This document shows positions 1 to 6,368 of a stretch of DNA of 21,552 bases, piece by piece. The notes beneath the pieces were generated by a model. It saw only the letters and a program-made list of their open reading frames with translations, made no database searches and was not told the origin of the DNA. Both the position numbers and the translations under genes were made by a program. The stretch is from a virus. The DNA lies in IMG/VR virus record IMGVR_UViG_3300037963_002391, positions 1 to 21,552 of that record. One strand, 5' to 3'. Every line of letters begins with the position of its first letter. Positions within the stretch are counted from its first letter, which is position 1.

Positions 1-126
1 TGTCAATCCTTTACTTGTTTTTAAAGCATCTTTAATTTCTGTTGCAATGGATAATTCAACTTTATGTGTACCTAATTCAGTTTTATTTGAATTTAGTTTG
101 TTATATACTGTTTGTATTGTTTTCAT
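1..126 (-). CDS. Partial coiled-coil-like protein, paralog of the 129-aa neighbour (cut by window edge)
   Basis: Only the first 42 codons are inside the window; the 3' end lies beyond position 1. The start ATG is at 126-124. The N-terminus begins MKTIQTVYNKLN and matches the 129-aa protein at 194-583 at 25 of its first 32 residues, including the shared TELxTHKVELS stretch, so the two are tandem duplicates. The leader before the ATG (TTAAAATAAATTAAA) also resembles the leader of the upstream copy. Function unknown. Position downstream of the portal suggests a minor virion or morphogenesis protein, but that is inference from context only. Confidence 0.75.
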   Translation of the reverse strand, partial: MKTIQTVYNKLNSNKTELGTHKVELSIATEIKDALKTSKGLT

Positions 127-132
127 TTTAAT

Positions 133-180
133 TTATTTTAATAAATCTTGTTTTGTTATGAATAATGCTTTTTTTGCCAT
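133..180 (-). CDS. 15-codon micro-ORF between the two paralogs
   Basis: The ATG at 180-178 opens a 15-residue frame, MAKKALFITKQDLLK, that stops at TAA 133-135. It lies exactly between the tandem paralogs. Its start carries the same 19-bp leader (catatcttaatttatttta, plus-strand reading, 178-196) that precedes the 129-aa gene (581-599). The peptide looks like the N-terminus of the MAKALFIT-type head-tail connector proteins I remember from Bacteroidota phages, so it may be a remnant of a lost gene. It may instead be chance or a coupling peptide. Its existence as a gene is uncertain. Confidence 0.25.
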   Translation of the reverse strand: MAKKALFITKQDLLK

Positions 181-193
181 ATCTTAATTTATT

Positions 194-583
194 TTAAGAA
201 ATTTTTTGGTCAATTAATTTATATAATTCTTTTTCACCTTTATTTACATCATCCATTAAATCTAATAATTCATTTAAACCATCAATACTTTTAGGATTTA
301 TTCCAAGTTCTTTTGCAATTTTTTCAGCATTATTTACAACATCTACTTGCTTATTATAAAAATCTGAATTTTGTATTACACCTCTTGTTCTATCAAGTGC
401 ATCCTCAAAAGTGTCTTGAGCTTTTCTTAAAAATTTTTCAGCTGAATCAAGTTTTTTTAATTGTGCTTTACCTTGTGTGATACCTTTTTTTATGTCACTT
501 GCTACTGATAATTCAACTTTATGCGTTGCTAATTCTGTTTTAGCATTGTTTAATTTATTGTATACTGTTTCTATTGTTTTCAT
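194..583 (-). CDS. Hypothetical coiled-coil-like protein, tandem paralog 1
   Basis: A 129-aa, charged, helix-rich protein with many Lys and Glu and no signal peptide or membrane segment. Residues 1-32 match the truncated gene at 1-126. The C-terminal half (about 75-127) has heptad-like Leu/Ile spacing (ELGINPKSIDGLNELLDLMD), which suggests a helical bundle or coiled coil. It starts 8 nt after the portal stop with the leader TAAATTAAGATATG and no Shine-Dalgarno sequence. It belongs to the structural transcription unit, so a minor structural or assembly role is possible. I do not recognise a family and assign no function. Confidence 0.8.
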   Translation of the reverse strand: MKTIETVYNKLNNAKTELATHKVELSVASDIKKGITQGKAQLKKLDSAEKFLRKAQDTFEDALDRTRGVIQNSDFYNKQVDVVNNAEKIAKELGINPKSIDGLNELLDLMDDVNKGEKELYKLIDQKIS

Positions 584-591
584 ATCTTAAT

Positions 592-2418
592 TTATTTTAC
601 TCCTGGATAATGTCCGTTATTTGGCATATTAATTGGTGCTACTTTTGCTTTATTGCTTCCAGCTGGTGAACGTCTGTAACTCTTAGGTATTTCTTTAACT
701 CTTTTGTAATCATCTAAATTTTTACTGCCTTTTTTTCCTTCAAGTGCTTCTTTTGTTTTCATTTTGTATAATACTTGCACCCACTTGTGTTTGCAATATA
801 CACCGCCTTTGAATTTAAACAATGAATATGATTGCCCATTGTGCATAGGTAATTTAGCAGATTTTTCAAAAGCTACTGTACTGGCTTTATCTATATCTTC
901 AATTCTATATACAATGCCTTGCGCAGTTCTTGCCATCATTGCTTCACAAAATGGCCTTGATTTATTGCCTTTTTTATTTGGTTTATTAGAACCCTTAGTA
1001 TATTTAAATCTAATCTTATAATATGATTTATCTAAAATACTAAATCCACTTGGCCTATCATCAATACTTGCTAAATCAGTTTTAATTAAACTATTCGCCC
1101 AATCTTCTTCATCATTAGTTTCTAAATAATCACGTTCTGCAACTTCTTCCCAATCTTCATCCATTACTTCACCTTGTAAACCATCTAAAATAACTTCATA
1201 ATCTTCATCACTTAATTCTTGTTTACTTAGTTTAGATTTACTAATGATTTCTTCTATTTGTTGGTATTCATCATCTTCTTTAAAATCTTGGTCTTCAACA
1301 TCAATACCAGTTTCTTCTTCTATCACTTCAGCATCCATATCTTTATCAATTTCAATGAATTCTAAAGGTTCAATAGTTTGGAAATAAAGATTTAATGAAA
1401 TACCATTTACTGCAAACATTTCATCTAAAGCATCTATCAATAATTCTTGATATGGTTTTATAACTACATTATCAAATAATAATGAAGCATTTTTAATTTC
1501 ATCAGCATTACTTGAAAAGCCATTAGCTGAGTTTAAACCAATTAAAATTGGTGAAGTAACCCTATGTGTTACCATTATCTTTTTAGAGCATTCTTCACTA
1601 AGATATGAGTAATGTGCTGGTGCATCATTTAAAGGTACATCATCAATAGTTGTTTTACTTTCTGCATCATTGTTAAAAGCAATTATAACTTTTTCTCCAT
1701 GACTGCCTGTTAACTTATTCATGACATCATTTTTGATGCTTAATTGTTTTTCCCTATCTGGTACACCATTGTTAAAGTTCACCACTTTAGTGCCTGAAAA
1801 ACCATTTTGGCAATCATTAATTAAATAGTCAGCAATTTCTTTTTCTAATGTTGCATAAGAAATCTGATAATCTGCTGGACTGTAATAATGGAAACCGCAC
1901 ACATATCTTCTAACTATAAATATTTCATTTTGCGCGCCTGAACCAAAAACTGGAAATCTTTTTAATTTAGTATTTCTTGTTACATCTTTCCAATCAGCAC
2001 TATAGTAATATGCTTCAATATCACCTTCTTCATTGCATTTTTCAGCTCTTAATGTTTCCCTTGGAAAATGTGTAATGCTTTTTATTTTTTTACCTTGATA
2101 TGTAACCTGAAAAGCACCTTCACCTAATAATTTTAAATCTTGACAAACCCTTCTTAAATCTTTCTTCTTTAAGATAGATTTCATGTTTGCATATTCTTCT
2201 GGCTTTTTATGACTATCAGTAGCATCTAAACCTTTACCATAAATTCTATCTACAATACCATTTATTACTGCATTGTTAGTAGTTGAATCCATGAACGCAT
2301 CTATCAAATTCTGATAGTAATCATTGTTTTCACCAATACCAATCCAATCTCTGTTTTTTTCCTCAGTTATTACTGGTCTTTGATATTCGTTTAATTGTAT
2401 TAAATGTAAATTATCCAT
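592..2418 (-). CDS. Portal protein with C-terminal MuF-like domain
   Basis: 608 aa. Residues 1 to about 355 read as a siphophage portal: the DYYQNLIDAFMDSTTNNAVINGIVDRIYG block near 33-61, a GEGAFQVTY strand near 99-107, and the THRVTSPILIGL segment near 284-295. The portal forms the dodecameric ring at one capsid vertex through which DNA passes. A very acidic linker follows (about 355-445, rich in E/D). Residues about 465-552 form a separate basic module with SRPFC (487-491), YRIEDI (504-509) and CKHKW (542-546), the pattern seen in Mu gpF-like minor head proteins. So this is probably a portal-MuF fusion, longer than a plain portal of 400-500 aa. It lies after the capsid genes, not beside the terminase, which is unusual. 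Portal assignment is fairly firm; the MuF assignment rests on motif resemblance. Confidence 0.8.
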   Translation of the reverse strand: MDNLHLIQLNEYQRPVITEEKNRDWIGIGENNDYYQNLIDAFMDSTTNNAVINGIVDRIYGKGLDATDSHKKPEEYANMKSILKKKDLRRVCQDLKLLGEGAFQVTYQGKKIKSITHFPRETLRAEKCNEEGDIEAYYYSADWKDVTRNTKLKRFPVFGSGAQNEIFIVRRYVCGFHYYSPADYQISYATLEKEIADYLINDCQNGFSGTKVVNFNNGVPDREKQLSIKNDVMNKLTGSHGEKVIIAFNNDAESKTTIDDVPLNDAPAHYSYLSEECSKKIMVTHRVTSPILIGLNSANGFSSNADEIKNASLLFDNVVIKPYQELLIDALDEMFAVNGISLNLYFQTIEPLEFIEIDKDMDAEVIEEETGIDVEDQDFKEDDEYQQIEEIISKSKLSKQELSDEDYEVILDGLQGEVMDEDWEEVAERDYLETNDEEDWANSLIKTDLASIDDRPSGFSILDKSYYKIRFKYTKGSNKPNKKGNKSRPFCEAMMARTAQGIVYRIEDIDKASTVAFEKSAKLPMHNGQSYSLFKFKGGVYCKHKWVQVLYKMKTKEALEGKKGSKNLDDYKRVKEIPKSYRRSPAGSNKAKVAPINMPNNGHYPGVK

Positions 2419-2430
2419 CTAAAAATATTT

Positions 2431-2781
2431 TTAAGCATAAATGTATTCATTATTGCTTGTTGATTTCTCAATATATACATTATTGCTAATTTCAAAAGTA
2501 GATAGTGTTTGGTCAGTACAAAATAATTTATCTTTAAATATTAAAGTACCATCCGTTGTATTATTAACCTCCACAGTGTAAAAATTAGCTTCTTCAAGGG
2601 CCTGAGTTGTGCTATAAGTGTAATAGTACTTGACTAATGTAAAAGACGCGTTAGAATCCGTTAAAATGACTTTATTTTGTTCTTCACTTTTTATAGTTAG
2701 TTTATACACCTTAGAATTGTCAATAGTTTCCCTGGGCATAAAATTAATTAATCTTGTTCCACTTTTAGTAATTATTTGCAT
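2431..2781 (-). CDS. Small putative structural protein
   Basis: 116 aa, beta-rich and polar, starting MQIITKSGTRLINFMPRE, with a FYTVEVNNTTDGTLIFKDKLFC core around 67-88. I remember similar short proteins (FYTLEV...YKDKIFCTNQ) between structural genes of Bacteroidota siphophages, always without a function. It starts just downstream of an intrinsic terminator, so it is either read through or has its own promoter, and it ends 12 nt before the portal start. No membrane segment or signal peptide. A tail or neck protein is the likeliest role, inferred from location. Confidence 0.7.
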   Translation of the reverse strand: MQIITKSGTRLINFMPRETIDNSKVYKLTIKSEEQNKVILTDSNASFTLVKYYYTYSTTQALEEANFYTVEVNNTTDGTLIFKDKLFCTDQTLSTFEISNNVYIEKSTSNNEYIYA

Positions 2782-2800
2782 TTTTTTTTATTTTACTTTT

Positions 2801-2838
2801 AAAAAAAAAGGAGGATAACAAATTTGTAACCCTCCTTT
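2801..2838 (-). terminator. Rho-independent terminator after the tail-tube-like gene
   Basis: Read on the minus strand, an 8-bp perfect stem (AAAGGAGG at 2838-2831 pairing with CCTCCTTT at 2814-2807) is followed directly by a run of nine T (2809-2801). The 16-nt loop itself contains the palindrome ACAAATTTGT (2818-2827), which can extend the structure. It sits 54 nt after the stop of the gene at 2893-3441 and ends 19 nt before the start codon of the 116-aa gene. It therefore probably limits expression of the portal relative to capsid and tail protein. Confidence 0.85.
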
Positions 2839-2892
2839 AGCCAACTTAAACTATATATTGAATCACACTAAACTATGAATTTTGTGCCTATT

Positions 2893-3441
2893 TTAGCTAT
2901 TTGTACCAACAACATATGTAATAGTTGCAGTACTCATTCCTAAATATGGAGCTGCCGAAGTTCCACCAGCTACAAAGTTAGCAAATGTATTTTCTTGCCC
3001 CACCATTGTAATTGTGTAACCTGATAAATCACCCATTGCAGTACCAGTATTGGCTGCAATAGAGGTTACTTCCATTCCATTTTTTAAGCCACATTGGAAG
3101 AAATTCCCGTTATAGTCCTCAACTACTACATGGGGCCTTCCGTATGCCATAAGCTTAAATTCTTTGTGGAACTCTTTTTCCATTTTAGGAAATGTTAACG
3201 TTAAAGTTTGTTCTGCAAAAGTAGTTCCATTTTCTCTTGAACTATTCATTGTCTGGTCTAAACTGTTAGTGCCTTTTAAATCATATTGGTATGCTGTAAA
3301 TGTTCCAGCTAAATCAGTAATCTCATCATTTGATTCTGTTACTGCTCCTAAATCTCCAAAATCCACAAACCAACATCTTACAATGCCCCCGACAATATCT
3401 TTGCATGGTACTTTCCTTCCTATACTTAAATCACAAGCCAT
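2893..3441 (-). CDS. Putative major tail (tail-tube) protein
   Basis: 182 aa, no Lys-rich tail, beta-rich, starting MACDLSIGRKVPCKDIVGGI. The length, the position directly after the major capsid gene and the glycine/threonine-rich strands (TLTLTFPKM, GYTITMVGQENTF) fit a siphophage tail-tube or closely related abundant virion protein. Proteins with the MACDL...PCKD start are, from memory, common in flavobacterial phages and usually annotated as structural. It is framed by a hairpin upstream (3458-3485) and a strong terminator downstream, as expected for a highly expressed unit. Three Cys residues lie in the first 23 positions. A minor capsid or decoration protein is the alternative. Confidence 0.6.
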   Translation of the reverse strand: MACDLSIGRKVPCKDIVGGIVRCWFVDFGDLGAVTESNDEITDLAGTFTAYQYDLKGTNSLDQTMNSSRENGTTFAEQTLTLTFPKMEKEFHKEFKLMAYGRPHVVVEDYNGNFFQCGLKNGMEVTSIAANTGTAMGDLSGYTITMVGQENTFANFVAGGTSAAPYLGMSTATITYVVGTNS

Positions 3442-3457
3442 ATTGAATTTGTTTTAA

Positions 3458-3485
3458 TTAAGGGGGGAAATTAATCCCCCTTTAA
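3458..3485 (-). other. GC-rich hairpin between capsid and tail-tube-like genes
   Basis: TTAAGGGGG (3458-3466) and CCCCCTTTAA (3476-3485) form a strong stem with an 8-9 nt AT loop, in the 67-nt gap between the capsid stop and the next start. On the minus strand it is followed by TTAATTAAAAC and not by a clean T run, so it may be a leaky terminator, an mRNA-stabilising 3' hairpin for the capsid message, or a processing site. Confidence 0.6.
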
Positions 3486-3508
3486 TGGTTAATTAATTAA
3501 TTTATTTT

Positions 3509-4450
3509 TTAGGTGTAATAAGTTACCTCACCTAAAAGTCCGATTTGTACACCAGCTTTCCATCTTGCAACAAATCTTACATTTTGATCACCTAAAGTAT
3601 CTGAAGTATCAATTAATCTTAATTCAGATAAATCACCAAGAATACCACATCCAAAAAATAAATTTGAAATTTGTGTACACATCATTTTGTTAGCTGGCAT
3701 ACCAGGTGCTAAGAAAATTGGAATACCATCAAAAGTAAGTCCACCACCGTTATACCATTGTGTCATTTTATCATCAGTACCAGCTGAACCAGTTAATGCA
3801 AAACCACCAAGGGCTCTTACATAAGCTTGGAATACTGCGTTACCAACGTAAATTCTTAAATCTTCTTTATCTAAGATTGCTGGTGTGTTAGTAGCAACAT
3901 GGTCAACTACTTTTCCTAATTCTGTGATAACATTTGATGCAGTAACAGTTGTACCAACTACAATAGCACCACCAGCTAAATCAGAGATGTTATTTCCAGC
4001 AATAGTTGTAAAACCGTCAAACTCACCAGCATTGGCATTAACACCAGCCCAAATGTTCGTTTCTGTCTTAGCTGCGATTTTAGCAACATACTGTTGTACA
4101 ATAAAATCTGCAAATGATTTTGGTAAACTCTGATTAATTACAGAATAACCCATTTCAGCTGATTGCCAAGATTGAGCAAATGTTTTTTTACATTCTGTTT
4201 TATTTACTTGGAATTCTTCTACTTCAAGTACTCTTTCAGTGAGTGTTAAAGTTCCAGCATCAGTGTAATCACATCCTGCGTTTACTATTAAATCATCACC
4301 CATTACTGATTTTTGCATTACTTCTTTATAAGCAATGTTTGGAAGTATTGTTACACCCCCGTTGTCAAGTGTTTTTCCACTTGTTAATGCTGCTGCTATG
4401 TATTTATCCTTAAATTCACCAGCATATGTAGTTGTTAAACTTGTTGCCAT
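3509..4450 (-). CDS. Major capsid protein
   Basis: 313 aa, Ala/Gly/Thr-rich, starting MATSLTTTYAGEFKDKYIAAAL. The size, the composition and the place immediately after an acidic scaffold-like gene and near an XkdF-type protease identify it as the shell protein, which would adopt the HK97 fold. Typical features are a long segment around residues 30-120 (PNIAYKEVMQKSVMGDDLI, then a KTFAQSWQSAEMGYSV stretch) and a C-terminal strand region ending NVRFVARWKAGVQIGLLGEVTYYT (about 290-313). Leader AAACAAATAAAAATG, shared with the Cys-rich gene at 5125-5271, is probably a strong initiation signal for this host type. No clear cleavage site is visible to me. Confidence 0.85.
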   Translation of the reverse strand: MATSLTTTYAGEFKDKYIAAALTSGKTLDNGGVTILPNIAYKEVMQKSVMGDDLIVNAGCDYTDAGTLTLTERVLEVEEFQVNKTECKKTFAQSWQSAEMGYSVINQSLPKSFADFIVQQYVAKIAAKTETNIWAGVNANAGEFDGFTTIAGNNISDLAGGAIVVGTTVTASNVITELGKVVDHVATNTPAILDKEDLRIYVGNAVFQAYVRALGGFALTGSAGTDDKMTQWYNGGGLTFDGIPIFLAPGMPANKMMCTQISNLFFGCGILGDLSELRLIDTSDTLGDQNVRFVARWKAGVQIGLLGEVTYYT

Positions 4451-4462
4451 TTTTATTTGTTT

Positions 4463-5068
4463 TTAGTTATTTAATTTTTCGTATATCCTTTGTTGTAATG
4501 TCTTAGGATAATTAGTTTTCTTTAATGTAAACTTACTTTCATTTGTTGCTTCTGGGTTGTGTTTAACTGGTTTAGTTACTTCTTCTTTAGTTTCTTCTGA
4601 AAGTTCTGCTGATGCTTCTTCTTTTACATCTTCAGGTGCATCAACTTTATCTGCTTTAAGGTCAGCAATGGCATCTTCTAAATTTTTGATACGCTTCTCC
4701 ATTCCTCGCCAATCAAAAACTGCTGCTTCTTCATCTAATTTTTCTTCAGCCATTTCTTCTTTTGTTTCTTTCATATCTTCTTCTTTTGCGGGTACATCAT
4801 CAGACACGTCTCTCATGTCTGCTATAATTCCTTCTTCTTCAACTACTAAAAGTTTACCATCTTCAAGTTGGTATTCACCAACTGGCATTGCAATTCTTTC
4901 ATCATCTGATTTAATAAATACTGCTTCACCTTTTTTAAATTCTTCAGCTTCAATTATTGTTCCATTGTCAAGTTTCATTTGAGTTAATTCAACTTCTCTA
5001 ACTTCTTCAGTTAGTTCAATTCCACCAATAATGGTTTTAATTTTATTTAACATGTCATTTGCTTTCAT
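4463..5068 (-). CDS. Scaffold-like acidic protein
   Basis: 201 aa, strongly acidic. The N-terminal third has short strands (LTQMKLDNGTIIEAEEF, then AMPVGEYQLEDGKLLVVEEEGII around 60-82). The middle (about 90-175) is Glu/Lys-rich, low-complexity and contains a short coiled coil (MEKRIKNLEDAIADLKADK near 123-141). The C-terminus is basic (KFTLKKTNYPKTLQQRIYEKLNN). It lies just upstream of the capsid gene, 12 nt away, which is where capsid assembly scaffolds sit. It would hold capsid subunits during procapsid assembly and then be removed, perhaps by the neighbouring protease. It is the first gene after one copy of the candidate late promoter. Confidence 0.7.
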   Translation of the reverse strand: MKANDMLNKIKTIIGGIELTEEVREVELTQMKLDNGTIIEAEEFKKGEAVFIKSDDERIAMPVGEYQLEDGKLLVVEEEGIIADMRDVSDDVPAKEEDMKETKEEMAEEKLDEEAAVFDWRGMEKRIKNLEDAIADLKADKVDAPEDVKEEASAELSEETKEEVTKPVKHNPEATNESKFTLKKTNYPKTLQQRIYEKLNN

Positions 5069-5103
5069 ACTATATAAATGTTTTTTTTTTCAACTTGTTA
5101 TAC
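5069..5103 (-). promoter_or_regulatory. Candidate late promoter, copy B (upstream of scaffold-capsid)
   Basis: Read on the minus strand the element is TATAACAAGTTG, then ten A, then CATTTATATAGT directly before the scaffold ATG. It matches the element at 13712-13746 at all but five positions over 38 bases including the ATG. Both copies sit in intergenic gaps at the head of a structural gene block. It does not show the usual Bacteroidota TAnnTTTG -7 box, so recognition by the phage sigma-like factor is plausible but inferred. It could instead be a translation-enhancing A-rich leader. Confidence 0.5.
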
Positions 5104-5124
5104 CTTTTTTTTATTTTTTTTTAA

Positions 5125-5271
5125 TTATGCTTGTGTTTTGCCTATTCCTTGCGCCCTTAATGAGCCATCACAACATTTAACACTATATGTATTGTCTTTA
5201 CATAAACAACCTCTTTTACCGCCCTTTGGTGAGGTTCTACTTTTTTCACCTCTTTTTAGTTTATTTCTCAT
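5125..5271 (-). CDS. Cys-rich 48-aa microprotein
   Basis: The start ATG at 5271 opens a 48-aa frame ending at TAA 5125-5127. It is 2 nt after the stop of the protease gene, so it is part of that operon. The N-terminal half is basic (MRNKLKRGEKSRTSPKGGKR). The C-terminal half contains GCLC (21-24) and KCCDGSLRAQGIG (32-44), giving four Cys in a CxC...CC layout that could bind a metal. I remember close GCLC...YSxKCCDGSLxxQGIG microproteins beside structural genes in several flavobacterial phages, without known function. Leader AAACAAATAAAAATG is the same as for the capsid gene, suggesting high expression. Confidence 0.75.
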   Translation of the reverse strand: MRNKLKRGEKSRTSPKGGKRGCLCKDNTYSVKCCDGSLRAQGIGKTQA

Positions 5272-5273
5272 TT

Positions 5274-6356
5274 TTATTTGTTTATATGTTTTTCACATGG
5301 CATATACCAAGTTTTATTTTCTAATTCATGTGTATGAAATCCAGAACACCCAATATTAATTGCCATTTCTTCTGCTTTTTCTTGTGTACTATAAGCTAAT
5401 CTATCATCAATAATTGCATAATTTTCATCAATAACCATTGATTCTAAATTAACTTCATCAAGTTCTTTTAGTTTACTTAATGACCATCTTAAACCAGCTT
5501 TGCCACCCCATAATAAATATGATATTGTTCCACATGCTTTAGTATCACTTTCATCATAATATGTTTCTGCCCTACTTAAATAACTATACATTCTTTTAAT
5601 AGTATCTAAACTTATATTTTTTTTATCTGCTAACTGTTGCGCCCTTACTTTTCCAACTTGTGTAGCACATTTATTATTTACTTTTTTATTTAGTTCTATT
5701 CCCCTTTTAGCATTATTACTAACTGCATCAGGATAATCATTATAAGTTTCTAATTCAATCTTTTTTTTTTTAAATAGATTTCTAATTTCTTCTATTTTTT
5801 CTTCTGCTTTTTTTTCAGCAATATGTTCTACACTTGCTTTTATGTTTGCTCGGTCAGCAAAAAAACCTTCAATGCTAAAACCCCGAACTTTATTTTCCCG
5901 AACATAATTATTCCAAACATCATCATTGTTTACTTTCATAGATACCATCCATGTACCAAGAGGAACATCCAAACCATATTTTTTAGTTTTATCCATTTCA
6001 GCATCTTCTACTATCCATGATTCAACAACAGTCAAACCATTTAATGCCATATTATGCTCTAATGTTGTATTGTTTTGATTTCCATTCATAAAGAATAATT
6101 CACTTGCTTTTCTTACTGTATCAGCAGAAAAATAAACATAGTATTCTTTGTTTTCATCCTTTCTGTATATAGGTTTGTTAGGAATCAAAGCTGGTCCCAT
6201 TAAAATACGTTTTTCATCATCTATTTTTGCAAATTTGATTTCTTGTGATTTTAGTTTTATAAAATCTGATTCAATGGCTGGTGATGATACAATACTAATT
6301 GCATCTATTCCAGCAGTTTCATTTTCTTCATCTAATAAAAGTTCTATTATTTCCAT
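5274..6356 (-). CDS. Prohead maturation protease, XkdF-like, with two extra C-terminal domains
   Basis: 360 aa. Residues about 45-165 match the XkdF-type phage serine protease pattern: KRILMGPALIPN (49-60), His101 in LEHN, ESWIVED (112-118), GTWMVSMKV and RGFSIEGFF (158-166) with Ser161 the likely nucleophile. It should process scaffold and capsid during maturation. Residues about 200-298 form a second module (YPDAVSNNAKRGI ... GKVRAQQLADKKNIS ... LWGGKAGLRW) that I have seen attached to phage head proteins. Residues about 311-358 form a third with a Cys337, His341, His343, Cys354, His357 cluster that could hold a metal. It starts 12 nt after the tape measure gene. Function of the last two domains is unknown to me. 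Confidence 0.75.
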   Translation of the reverse strand: MEIIELLLDEENETAGIDAISIVSSPAIESDFIKLKSQEIKFAKIDDEKRILMGPALIPNKPIYRKDENKEYYVYFSADTVRKASELFFMNGNQNNTTLEHNMALNGLTVVESWIVEDAEMDKTKKYGLDVPLGTWMVSMKVNNDDVWNNYVRENKVRGFSIEGFFADRANIKASVEHIAEKKAEEKIEEIRNLFKKKKIELETYNDYPDAVSNNAKRGIELNKKVNNKCATQVGKVRAQQLADKKNISLDTIKRMYSYLSRAETYYDESDTKACGTISYLLWGGKAGLRWSLSKLKELDEVNLESMVIDENYAIIDDRLAYSTQEKAEEMAINIGCSGFHTHELENKTWYMPCEKHINK

Positions 6357-6368
6357 TTTGTTTTGTTT

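Noticed and set aside
2807-2816. AAAGGAGGAT, a perfect Shine-Dalgarno, on the plus strand
   Set aside because: It is one arm of the terminator stem; no start codon follows at a proper distance and the host type does not rely on such sites.
2630-2818. 62-aa plus-strand frame with hydrophobic stretch
   Set aside because: Antisense to the 116-aa gene and running into the terminator. No evidence of plus-strand genes elsewhere.
4557-4982. 141-aa Ser-rich open frame on the plus strand
   Set aside because: Mirror of the acidic scaffold gene; Ser codons arise from the complement of Glu/Asp-rich codons. No leader or conserved motif.
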